Assembly (NCBI GenBank): GCA_002245855.1
Contig: NOUX01000001.1
Coordinates: 248,001-312,000, forward strand
Reading direction: 5' to 3'
DNA length: 64,000 bases
Source of the DNA: Sphingobacterium cellulitidis
GTDB taxonomy: Bacteria; Bacteroidota; Bacteroidia; Sphingobacteriales; Sphingobacteriaceae
The notes beneath the pieces were generated by a model. It searched no databases. It saw only the letters and a program-made list of their open reading frames with translations, and was not told the origin of the DNA. How positions within the stretch are numbered: position 1 is the first letter of the stretch; every line of letters begins with the position of its first letter. A program made the translations under genes and the position numbers. Positions 8,431 to 17,246 of the stretch are shown in pieces.

Positions 8431-11400
8431 TTAAAGTGTTAAGTTAACGCCGAATGTAACCACTCTGCCGTTTGGATAATTTCCGTTGTCGTTAGCAATC
8501 AAGGTAGAACTTCCGCCACTGGTGTTAACCTCAGGGTCAAAACCGCGGTATTTTGTCCATAGAAATAAATTGGTACCACTGGCGAATACATCCATATCTT
8601 TGATGATTTTCGGAAGTATCACCCCACCTAGAGCGTATCTGATTTGAGCAGACTTGAATCGGATGAAAGAGGCATCCTGTAGTAGCCTGGTGCTTGCGAT
8701 GTTGTCCCTTGATTCAACTTTTGGAATATCAGAAGTTGGGTTTTCAGGAGACCAGCGATCGATTATGTATTTGAATTGGTTAGAAAACGAGGTGCCCGTT
8801 CCATTAAAAAATTCCATCGCGTTGTACATCTTAGCACCCTGATTGAATTGAAAGAATACGTCTAGCGACAATCTTTTATAAGCGAATGTACTTCCCACCC
8901 CACCGAATAGTTTCGGGTTAGCCTGACCTAGGTAATGGTAGTCGTTTACGTTTAGTTGACCATCAGAGCTATAATCCTTGTATTTTGGTCCTCCTGGAAG
9001 GTAATGACTGTTGTGCGAGACAAACTCTCGGTCTTGAGCAGGCTTTGCCAGCTCAGCATCGATTTCCTGTTGGGTTTTCCAAGTTCCGGCATATTCTAGA
9101 CCGAAATTTGCTCCAATTGGATATCCTTTCTCTAGGTAACTGGTGGTTACGCCGTACCCAATACCTGCATCCAAAAAAACTTTGCTAAGGGGACCGATAT
9201 CGGTTACTTTCTGACTGTTGGTGGAAACATTCACGTTGGCCTGCCAAGAGAAATCTCCTTTGCGAAGCACTTCGCCCGAAACAGAGAAGTCAAATCCCTT
9301 GTTTTGCGATTTTCCAAGGTTTATCAGTCTGGAGGTGTATCCGGTTTGAGAAGGCAACTGAACGGTTAGCAGTAAATCGCGGCTGGTCATATCGTAATAA
9401 TCTGCCGTTAAATTAATTCTGCCATTAAAAAAATGGACGTCCAGTCCGGCATCAAATTGCGCTGTAGTTTCCCAGCTTAAATCTTTATTAGATAGGTTCC
9501 CCTGGGTGTAGCCTAAGGTCTGCTGTCCCCCAAAGATATAGGAGTTGGTGGTCGAAGGAAGCGAGGCTAGCGATTGGTAGTTGGCGATTCCTTGATTTCC
9601 AGAGATACCGTAACTAGCGCGGATCGCAAGTTCTGAAATTGTTCCGTTTATATTGGATTCCAAAAAGAAAGGTTCTTGAGAAATGCGCCATTTAGCAGCT
9701 CCCGAAGGGAACATTCCCCATTTCTTTCCTTGGGCAAAGTTGGAGGCACCATCGGCCCGGCCGGTAAGCGTAAAATAATACTTTCCAGCATAATTGTAAT
9801 TTACTCTTCCAAGAAATGACACGATAGTGTTTTCATCCAGATGGGATGCTAACCCACGGAATTGCTGCTCGGCCAGCCCTAAATTGTTATACTGGGTAAT
9901 ATCATTGGTTAAGTTACTTCCCGAACCAAAGAGCCGATTGATACTTTTGGTCTGGTAACTTGTACCAGCCAAAAGATCCAGAGTATGCTCTTCGAAGGAT
10001 CTCTTGAAATTCAGCGTATTTTCATTAATCAAACCCAGTGTGTTGTAGATGTCGGAATTGGCAGATCCGAATAGACGATTATTGAAAATATTTTGAGGCA
10101 TATCCGTAGGACTGTAGTAATCTCCCCGCTGGTTGATGAAGTTTACTCCTAGAGTGGATTTCACTTTCAAATCTTTGAGAAGCTCAATTTCTAAGTATGC
10201 ATTGGACAATATGTTATTGATCGCTCTTTGATTCTTTACTTTATCCAGAACCGCTACAGGATTGTTGATATGTCCACCGGTATACCAAATCGGATTGTAG
10301 GTCTCATAAGAACCATCTTCTTTATAAATAGGCATCGTAGGAGGAAGGAAGATATACGAGGTAGACCAACCCGTATTGGTGCCAAAATTCAAGCTGCTGA
10401 TTCTGTGCTGCTCTCTACTGATATTGGTGCTTACCCCCATATTAATTCGGTTCCCGAATTTCTTGGTCAAGTTTATTCTTCCTTGATACCTTTTAAACCC
10501 TGTGTTTTTAATAATCCCTTTCTGGTCTAATAGATTGGCAGAAACGAAATAGGTATATCCCCGGTCACCGCCTTCTCCGCCCGATGCTGATGCATCATAG
10601 CTCGCGAATGGAGCCGTTTGGGTAACCGCATCAATCCAGTCAGTCCCTTCTCCGATCTGATTGATCAACGAGTCGACATTGGGGTAGAGAGGAGGTTTAT
10701 TGCCATATACCAGAGCCTCATTAATAAATTCTGCAAATTCTCGGGCATTCATTAAGTCCAATTTTCTGGGTAGCTGTGAAAAGCCCTGATTGGTCGAAAA
10801 GCGTACAATGTCTTTACCGGCAACACCTTTCTTTGTGGTTACCAGGATTACACCATTTGAAGCTCTAGAACCATAGATCGCTGTTGTGGAGGCATCCTTG
10901 AGGATGTTTATGCTTTCAATGTCGCTTGGATTAATGGAATTTAAACTGGTACCACTTGGATCCACAATCCCGTCAATTACATAGATCGGTTCATTGGTCG
11001 CCGTAATAGATCTAGAACCGCGGATTCTAATGGTCGTAGGTGCGCCAGGCGCTCCATTGGTAGACTTTACATCCACCCCAGATGCCTGGCCCTGAAGTAG
11101 CTGGTCAATTCGAGTTGCCGGAGCGTTTTCAAATTGTTTAGTTGAAATGGTACTGGTAGAACCGGTAACATCGGTTTTTTTGGAAGTACCGTATCCAACT
11201 ACCACCACCTCATCAATCCCGTCACTGTTCGAAGCTAGGGTAAAATTATTGACTTGATTTGTATTCGAGGTAACCTGAATTCTCTTTTCTTGAGAGGTAT
11301 AGGCAATAGAGCTTACTTTAAGTATATGAAGTCCTGTAGGTACATTGATACTATATTTCCCCTGATTGTCGGTGGAGGTTGTGATTCCAAGATCGCTAAT

Positions 11401-11631
11401 GCTGACTGTAACACCGGCAATGGGAGATCCCGATTCATCTACAATGGTTCCTGAAATTCTTCCTCTTTGTTCTTCAGCGCCATTTAGCACGTCTTTGATT
11501 GAGGAGAATGTTGCTCCCATTAAGTGTGTCTCCCTTGCGTAAGAATGATTAATGCATGGTAATTGCATTAAAAAGCAAAGGCCTGCAGCGTACGAAACAG
11601 TTGCAGCACCCTTTTTAAAGTTTATAAACAT
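8431..11631 (-). CDS. susC: SusC/RagA-family TonB-linked outer-membrane protein
   Basis: This is the TonB-dependent outer-membrane beta-barrel that forms the import channel with SusD. After a signal sequence comes a carboxypeptidase D regulatory-like domain (GRISGTIVDESGSPIAGV). Next are the SusC signature and plug (VVVVGYGTSKKTDVTGS, TTIRIRGSRSITATNEP, ILKDASTTAIYGSRASNGV), then a long barrel ending in FGVNLTL with a terminal aromatic/hydrophobic pattern. No STN domain is present, so no direct FecR signalling is expected. I prefer ATG 11631 over the upstream ATG 11712 because it begins the signal region (MFINFKKGAATVS). The length of ~1066 residues is usual. It is co-transcribed with susD. 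Confidence 0.9.
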   Translation of the reverse strand: MFINFKKGAATVSYAAGLCFLMQLPCINHSYARETHLMGATFSSIKDVLNGAEEQRGRISGTIVDESGSPIAGVTVSISDLGITTSTDNQGKYSINVPTGLHILKVSSIAYTSQEKRIQVTSNTNQVNNFTLASNSDGIDEVVVVGYGTSKKTDVTGSTSTISTKQFENAPATRIDQLLQGQASGVDVKSTNGAPGAPTTIRIRGSRSITATNEPIYVIDGIVDPSGTSLNSINPSDIESINILKDASTTAIYGSRASNGVILVTTKKGVAGKDIVRFSTNQGFSQLPRKLDLMNAREFAEFINEALVYGNKPPLYPNVDSLINQIGEGTDWIDAVTQTAPFASYDASASGGEGGDRGYTYFVSANLLDQKGIIKNTGFKRYQGRINLTKKFGNRINMGVSTNISREQHRISSLNFGTNTGWSTSYIFLPPTMPIYKEDGSYETYNPIWYTGGHINNPVAVLDKVKNQRAINNILSNAYLEIELLKDLKVKSTLGVNFINQRGDYYSPTDMPQNIFNNRLFGSANSDIYNTLGLINENTLNFKRSFEEHTLDLLAGTSYQTKSINRLFGSGSNLTNDITQYNNLGLAEQQFRGLASHLDENTIVSFLGRVNYNYAGKYYFTLTGRADGASNFAQGKKWGMFPSGAAKWRISQEPFFLESNINGTISELAIRASYGISGNQGIANYQSLASLPSTTNSYIFGGQQTLGYTQGNLSNKDLSWETTAQFDAGLDVHFFNGRINLTADYYDMTSRDLLLTVQLPSQTGYTSRLINLGKSQNKGFDFSVSGEVLRKGDFSWQANVNVSTNSQKVTDIGPLSKVFLDAGIGYGVTTSYLEKGYPIGANFGLEYAGTWKTQQEIDAELAKPAQDREFVSHNSHYLPGGPKYKDYSSDGQLNVNDYHYLGQANPKLFGGVGSTFAYKRLSLDVFFQFNQGAKMYNAMEFFNGTGTSFSNQFKYIIDRWSPENPTSDIPKVESRDNIASTRLLQDASFIRFKSAQIRYALGGVILPKIIKDMDVFASGTNLFLWTKYRGFDPEVNTSGGSSTLIANDNGNYPNGRVVTFGVNLTL

Positions 11632-11996
11632 GTAAATATATTTTACCAATTCCACGGATTGAACTTGTAATCGAATTGTTAAGGTTGAATCTTTGCCGGG
11701 ATATTCCTTCAACTTAGGAATCCCTCAGCATGTATATTATAAATTATGAGTTAGTACTCGTTATAGCGGCACGATTTTTTTATGCTATTCCTCCTTTCTT
11801 TTGGATGTTTTTTTCAGATGCTAAAAATAGGTAAGGTTTATTAAGGGAATATTAAGGAATTATTTAAAATTAATTAAACATTCGAAAGCATATTAAATGT
11901 TTTTAAACATTATTCTGAAAATTGATTCAGATTTCCTCTCAATTTAGGTTACACTTGCCGATGGATTCCATTTATACAAGGTATATCAGACATTGC
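11632..11996. other. Intergenic upstream of susC
   Basis: This is a strongly AT-rich stretch of about 365 bp. It should carry the susC promoter on the minus strand, but I see no clear TAnnTTTG element or other structure in it. It borders the IS982 remnant. Confidence 0.35.
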
Positions 11997-12530
11997 TTAA
12001 GAAATATAGCCTTTATTCCCATAGAGTTTCTCAAAAACATCCTTGCCCATAGCCATCATACTTTTTAGATTGGTCGTCAACATTGCCTTTGGTGAGGTAA
12101 AATGATAGTATTTCCCTATGCCATTGATGACCAGATGTAATTTGAAGCCATAGAACCACCCGAGGGAACACTGTCCTCGCTCTGCAGTGTCCCTCAAAAC
12201 TTTATTACCGTGTATTCTTCTGTTGTGCCGCACCTTGATATGTGTTGAGTCTATAAAATTGATTCCTTCACTCTTACCTAACCATCACATCTTCACAAGC
12301 AACATAAACAAAATCGCGCATCGATGTTGGAGCTCCACGAACCGATTGTAAAATGGTAAACCAGGAAACAGGTCATTTAAATGAGACAATGCGTAATGAA
12401 TATAAAATGTCTTAAGATGGGTAAATTGTCCAGAATGAAAAGAACCATCAGACTGATAATTTCACTCTCACACAAGCCTGTCTTCATCTTTTTCCTAATT
12501 TTTTTCGCCTATTCGTTTTTCCTCTAATAT
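11997..12530 (-). mobile_element. IS982-family transposase remnant
   Basis: The intact 3' piece (11997-12233) has GWFYGFKLHLVINGIGKY and ends YGNKGYIS, typical of the IS982 DDE transposase. Upstream, in shifted or stop-interrupted frames to about 12530, the rest can still be read: NDLFPGLPFYNRFVEL, then GINFIDSTHIKVRHNRR with the catalytic-region IDST. At least one frame change and one stop disrupt it near 12270-12290. Terminal inverted repeats were not identified. It is a dead insertion sequence upstream of the SusC operon. Confidence 0.75.
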
Positions 12531-13217
12531 GAGGTTGAATTTCATTTCAAAAAATCAGACCCTTCCACGAAAATTTCTATAACTTTATCTTTGAACATAT
12601 GATTTGGTTAACATTTACAAAAATTTGATTGTCAAACGATTTCATTCAAAAATCAAGCTTTTTTTAGTTAAAATGATAAATAAATTTTACACAGGATCCA
12701 AATACGGTCCGGTACCCGAGAAAAAGAAACTTTCCGAATCGTAGAGACCAAGAGGCGCAGCTGACCTTTTCTTTCACCATTCCTATACCATACTATCTTA
12801 ACCCGTTTGCCACAATATTGGCATTGATCGGTTTACGTTCTATCCCAACTTTATCCACCCCCCTCCATTTTAACCACGCGGCTCCGTGTAGTCACGATCG
12901 CATCCACCTTTTCTCCAGTTTTATAGAAAACAAAATGGCTATGAAGATCATCGATAACAACGCCCTTAGCCGGTGCATCTAGGATGTGGTAAGGGCAGAA
13001 CTACTCCCAAAGATGCCGCAAAAGGTGTGAAGATCGAAGAGCACGAAAAACTCTTCAAGATCGTGCCCAAAGACCAAAAATAACCTCCCCGTCCACTATC
13101 TGGACATGACCAAGCAGACTTGGTTGGTCATCCACCCCCTCGTAATATCACTCAATTTTGTTCCGTGGCACCGCACATACCGGTGGCCGCTACGTATCGA
13201 GAACAAATTTGGAAACT
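12531..13217. other. Degenerate region without a credible gene
   Basis: AT-rich DNA changes to mixed composition at about 12700. Short protein-like fragments occur on both strands around 12940-13130, but none forms a frame I can name. It is probably eroded mobile-element DNA upstream of the HTH gene at 13218. Confidence 0.35.
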
Positions 13218-13724
13218 ATGCATATAGACATCGTAACGAAAGAAGACCTCTGCAAGATGCAAAAGGAAATGATGGAGGAGATCAGGCAACTCGTAAAGGA
13301 AAATGTGAAAAGGGAAAATGACCGCCAGTGGTTCCGCAGTGCCGAGGTAAGGAAGATGCTCGGTATATCGCAGGGAACTTTGCAGAACCTCCCTGTCAAC
13401 GGGACGCTGCCCTACAAAAAGATCGGTGAGAGTATCTATTATCATGGGGATGATATCCAAAAGATGATGGAAGGGAGACATGGGATGGATAGAAATATGG
13501 GAATGCCTGGACATCTTTTTACCACTTACTTTGAGAAAGTGACCGGAGATGACAGGATGTTGCCGTCGCACATCGGTCTAGTCATAGCACTTTTCTATTA
13601 CCATGACACCGTTAGCTCTTTCGACTTCTTCCCTGCCAGACGGAGCAGACTGATGCGCTTTTCGCGCATCAGATCGTTGGTACTCTGCATACAAAGTCTT
13701 AAAAATTATGCCGGACAGACCTGA
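13218..13724 (+). pseudogene. ICE-type HTH_17 regulator fused to a truncated second regulator
   Basis: From ATG 13218 the protein starts MHIDIVTKEDLCKMQKEM, a coiled helix typical of small helix-turn-helix genes of Bacteroidota mobile elements. It continues with WFRSAEVRKMLGISQGTL and NGTLPYKKIGESIYY, a MerR/HTH_17-like DNA-binding domain. After GRHG the same frame runs on into MDRNMGMPGHLFTTYFEKV, which looks like the start of the second regulator usually encoded next to it. This second protein is cut after about 45 residues and ends in unrelated sequence. The first domain may still be functional; the second gene is truncated. It probably marks a previous element. Confidence 0.55.
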
Positions 13725-13876
13725 GCGTAATCGTATTTCATCAGAGACGCTCCCAACGCTACAAAGATAGGCAATACCACCGCTGGCACACCAAAAGCAA
13801 AAGCCGGGACTAATGCCAACAATACCAGCTTAATAATTTCTTTCCAGTCCAAATCCCCTTCGATCCTACCTACCAC
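13706..13876 (-). CDS. Possible 56-residue single-membrane-segment peptide
   Basis: A GTG-initiated frame preceded by an in-frame TAA encodes a short acidic N-terminus (GDLDWKEI), one hydrophobic stretch (LVLLALVPAFAFGVPAVV) and a polar tail. It overlaps the end of the HTH frame by 19 bp. It could be a remnant of a membrane protein. I do not recognise a family. Confidence 0.25.
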   Translation of the reverse strand: MVGRIEGDLDWKEIIKLVLLALVPAFAFGVPAVVLPIFVALGASLMKYDYAQVCPA

Positions 13877-13918
13877 TTAACAGAACACCTTTCGGATTTT
13901 TTCCTTTAACCTGAGCCA

Positions 13919-14209
13919 CTAGCCCAATAATCCAACTTTTCTCAAAACCGCTTTGTTCTGTTCAAAAGAAAGCGCAAAATCAGTGAGGTAAGGTGTTTCC
14001 ACTGTAAATTCCTCTTCCTGCAAATGAGGATTCGCCTGTGCAAAGACGTTTTCCACATAGTCCTGTACCTCAGGATTTAAAACTTCGCAGTCCACGATGC
14101 TATCCAATGTAAATTCATCCAACGGCCTAAGAACCTGAGCCTTATTTCCTATATAGGTAAGCAAATCATCGGAAATGTCTTCTTCAACGGTATATAGTAC
14201 CTTTGCCAT
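13919..14209 (-). CDS. Small acidic protein of unknown function
   Basis: The product has 96 residues from ATG 14209 (MAKVLYTVEEDISDDLL) and is rich in Asp and Glu, with no membrane segment or metal motif. The composition and the long open frame suggest a real gene. An upstream in-frame ATG at 14257 would add 16 residues including YKYYL, but the internal ATG looks more natural. The neighbours are eroded genes. The family is not recognised. Confidence 0.45.
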   Translation of the reverse strand: MAKVLYTVEEDISDDLLTYIGNKAQVLRPLDEFTLDSIVDCEVLNPEVQDYVENVFAQANPHLQEEEFTVETPYLTDFALSFEQNKAVLRKVGLLG

Positions 14210-14494
14210 AATTAAATAATATTTATATAAGTTTAAAAAAGTTGTCAAAGAAGCCATATGGACAGCCGATCGAACACGGGGCCTTGTTTAAATGCTCTGC
14301 TGGATATGCCCGATATGGTATATCTTTTATAATCCTAGCACTATCGTGCTGTTACTTTATTTTTCATATACATATTGTTGAAATTTTTATTTGCGCATCA
14401 ATTAATCCTTTTCTGACACCAATTGTTAGCCATATGGGGGGGACGTCTGCTTCCGGAAAATATCGAACGAATAATGTATTAGACCTCCTCAGAC

Positions 14495-15156
14495 TCATAG
14501 ACCAATTTGGAGTTCCCACACATTTTTTCCATATAAATAGCCTTGAACGATTCTGTTGTCGCTGCTGGCAGACAAAAAATAACCTCCAAAAAATCCTCTT
14601 GGAAAATCCTCTTCAGGTAGTATATTCTCTCCTGTGACGCTGTTCTTCGGTCGTAATATATAGTTGTAATTATTTCCATTAATATTGATGAATGGAGTTA
14701 CCGGAACTTTAAAAAATGGTGTAAAATTATTGTTCAACAAATCCTTACCAACATTCGGGATTAAGCCAACGACAATGTAGTTAGAGTTGGTAAATGGCGC
14801 CCGGGATTTATTGGACTGAACGATTTCCAAATCCATATTCTCGGCAAGAAAATCCGTAAAGTTTGCAATAATTATCACTACTGAATCTGGTTCAGGTTGT
14901 TCAATATCGTTAGGCATGCTGACAATTTTCAAAGGGTCAGTTTGGCTTATACTGAACAATGTTATCGGTGTAGTTTTTCCGTGTGCGACACTAAATTTTT
15001 CTTCCGATAGCAAGTAATCTGGATTTGATGCTTTATAAGAAAGGGTGTGTAGTCATTTTGAAGTAAAATCTGAGTACTAGAACCACCCATTCGTGCATAT
15101 CCTGGGCGAATATCATTTCCGTTTATTCTCGCAAAGATACTCTCAGCATAGTATCC
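14495..15156 (-). pseudogene. Unidentified protein, 5' truncated and frameshifted
   Basis: A frame without a start codon is open from 15156 and reads SIFARINGNDIRPGYARM, GGSSTQILLQNDYTP. Near 15035 the sense passes to a second frame (LSYKASNPDYLLSEEKFSV) that continues to a stop at 14495. The reconstructed protein is about 215 residues, beta-rich and without recognised motifs. The N-terminus is missing because an in-frame TAA lies immediately upstream. Confidence 0.45.
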
Positions 15157-15186
15157 TTAAAAGATGATTTCACATTTTATGCCTAG

Positions 15187-15705
15187 GTGTTGTCTATTAG
15201 TACATTCAAAGGTTTGGTACAAACATATTCGGGAGGGCAGGTTCATGTTGGAAATAAAGGACTAATCTATGGCACAACAAATCTTGAGTGTCTTTTATCC
15301 AAAACCGACAGTGCTTATCCCGGAGATATGGATATGCTATTACTAAATCAAAATGCCGAACCCGTTGCTATTTTTGAATTCAAAAAGCATACTCTTTCTC
15401 CAGATGTATCTGGTCAAACCTTATCTAATTACTATCCATCTCCTGATGGTAGAAAATATAATAGCTTAGCGATCTTTAAAGAATATTTTTTCAATCATCT
15501 AGGATTAGATATACCAATAATTATCATTTTTTACCTTTCGAATGCAAACGGTAAATTTGGCCGGGCGGAGGCGCTTACTGAAGGACCTGGTAATCTTAAA
15601 GTGAAGGCTGGAGGAAAATTCTCATTGCCAGTTGATACATCCCATGCGGAACAACAGAGGATACTAAGTTTAATTCCTAAAATCATTAAACTGTATAGAG
15701 CATAG
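15187..15705 (+). CDS. PD-(D/E)XK nuclease-like protein
   Basis: The 172-residue protein has the core AYPGDMDMLLLNQNAEP followed by AIFEFKKHT, the Asp plus (E/D)xK arrangement of PD-(D/E)XK nucleases. A mixed alpha/beta C-terminal half follows. The start is GTG 15187 or TTG 15190, immediately after an in-frame TAG, so the N-terminus may have been lost from a longer gene. It lies just upstream of the RAMA and methyltransferase genes and could be their nuclease partner. This is inferred from position and motif only. Confidence 0.5.
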   Translation: MLSISTFKGLVQTYSGGQVHVGNKGLIYGTTNLECLLSKTDSAYPGDMDMLLLNQNAEPVAIFEFKKHTLSPDVSGQTLSNYYPSPDGRKYNSLAIFKEYFFNHLGLDIPIIIIFYLSNANGKFGRAEALTEGPGNLKVKAGGKFSLPVDTSHAEQQRILSLIPKIIKLYRA

Positions 15706-15742
15706 TTTATGAATTTAGCGCTTGGATTGTCTTGTCGTAGAT

Positions 15743-16042
15743 TTATAGCTTTAATGCTTTGTACCTTTCCTTATATTCCAGCAAATCGATCAATTTGCCA
15801 TCTTCTTTTATTTTCCAAAATACCCAACCACTCACGCTGATATTACGAATAGCTCGGGCCGCGCCGCTAGGATAGGGGAATTTTTTTATAACATCATTAA
15901 TCTTTAAAGAAATCGAGCCGTCACTATTTAGCACTCCTGTAATAGCATTGTCTGAAGCCGCATACAATACTGCTCCTGGGTTTAGAAGCTTCGCCTTTAT
16001 GATCATCTCCAGAGTAACATCCTGTTCTTCCAAATATTTCAT
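15743..16042 (-). CDS. Stand-alone RAMA domain protein
   Basis: This 99-residue protein is almost entirely a RAMA (restriction enzyme and adenine methylase associated) domain. It has DVTLEMIIKAKLLNPGAVL, then INDVIKKFPYPSGAARAIRN and SVSGWVFWKI. RAMA domains usually sit at the end of adenine methylases or nucleases and are proposed to bind DNA or modified bases. Here it is a separate gene, divergent from the methyltransferase that starts 300 bp away. It could serve as an adaptor or modification reader for that system. ATG 16042 is the only sensible start. Confidence 0.65.
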   Translation of the reverse strand: MKYLEEQDVTLEMIIKAKLLNPGAVLYAASDNAITGVLNSDGSISLKINDVIKKFPYPSGAARAIRNISVSGWVFWKIKEDGKLIDLLEYKERYKALKL

Positions 16043-16343
16043 GTCACTTTTTGTTTCAAAGATAAGACAAAATTAATTATTTTTTTTGCTAACTATTTTA
16101 GTAATTCTTAAGTTTGCATCGAACTGTATGCAAACAGGAATACGTTTGTTACAAATAAGGAGCTATATACTTGAGTTCTTAAGGTTTGTTTAGATTTATC
16201 CATTTGTGATTAAGCTAATTACTGTTTTGGATCGAATAAGTCTTTCAAATACCGATAAAATGCATTAATTTGTCATAGATTTAGTGTAGTCAAAACTTTT
16301 GTATTGTTCTATTTTTTTGAACTTTTAAATACCAGAATAGCGA
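16043..16343. other. Divergent intergenic region, RAMA/methyltransferase
   Basis: These 300 bp of AT-rich DNA between divergent genes must hold both promoters. I see no strong repeat or hairpin. Confidence 0.35.
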
Positions 16344-17246
16344 ATGAAGTACCGTGGCGGCGATATTTATAAGGGGGATTGTCTTGAGGTCATGAAAAAA
16401 ATTGACAGTGGTTCAATCGACATGATTTTATGCGATTTACCTTATGGAACTACCCAAAATAAATGGGACAGTGTAATCCCGTTGACGGAACTATGGAATG
16501 AATACCGACGAATAATAAAACCAAAGGGTGTAATTGTACTTTCGTCCCAAGGAATTTTCACAGCTAAGCTTATTTTGAGTAACGAACCTTGGTTCAAGTA
16601 CAAATTCGTTTGGATTAAAAGTAAGCCTACAAACTTTTTGAACGCACGCCGTCAGCCATTAAGACAACATGAAGACATTTGTGTGTTTTACGGAAGTCAA
16701 CCGAATTATTATCCTGTTATGTCGCCAGGAGAACCATATAACAAGGGAGTAAGGAAGGCACAATTTACAGGTAGTTACGGAGATTTTAAGCCTGTGCAGG
16801 TTAAAAGTGATGGCGAACGTTTCCCCACTGATACTTTATATTGTAAAACTGCCGAAAGTGAGACCGGAGGCCGCGTTTGGCATCCTACTCAAAAGCCTGT
16901 TGCACTTGGGAGATACTTAATCCGAATGTTTACTAAAGAGGGCGACATTGTCCTTGACAATGCTTTTGGTAGTGGTAGCTTTCTTGTGGCAGCAGCGTTG
17001 GAACAGCGTAGATTTATAGGTATTGAAAAGAACGAAGAAGTTCACCTATTCAAAGAAAAAAGCATAGATTATATAAAAGTTGCAAAGGAAAGATTAGCAG
17101 AGGTTGAGAGGGCATTTAAAAATAAGCAAGAACCTCCAGCATTATTTTCGGAACTGCAACCTTCATCCAGTACAACACAACTTAACAAAAAGGGGATGGT
17201 TGATGTAAACTTGGTGATTAACGACGAACCGAGTATAGCATTATGA
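16344..17246 (+). CDS. Beta-class N6-adenine DNA methyltransferase
   Basis: Site-specific methylation of adenine using S-adenosylmethionine is expected. The catalytic motif is DLPYGTTQNKWD (residues ~31-42), a DPPY variant. It precedes HPTQKPVALGRYLIR and the SAM-binding motif VLDNAFGSGSFLVAA (residues ~208-222), and this order defines the beta class. The 300-residue length is usual, with a C-terminal tail after IGIEK that may contact DNA. Its stop overlaps the start of the next gene by four bases (ATGA), so the two are translationally coupled. With the 905-residue partner and the RAMA protein it forms a modification island. Confidence 0.85.
   Translation: MKYRGGDIYKGDCLEVMKKIDSGSIDMILCDLPYGTTQNKWDSVIPLTELWNEYRRIIKPKGVIVLSSQGIFTAKLILSNEPWFKYKFVWIKSKPTNFLNARRQPLRQHEDICVFYGSQPNYYPVMSPGEPYNKGVRKAQFTGSYGDFKPVQVKSDGERFPTDTLYCKTAESETGGRVWHPTQKPVALGRYLIRMFTKEGDIVLDNAFGSGSFLVAAALEQRRFIGIEKNEEVHLFKEKSIDYIKVAKERLAEVERAFKNKQEPPALFSELQPSSSTTQLNKKGMVDVNLVINDEPSIAL

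Noticed and set aside
13152..13571. Minus-strand frame of 139 codons opposite the HTH gene
   Set aside because: The plus-strand frame has a recognisable helix-turn-helix domain; the antisense product has no recognisable features.
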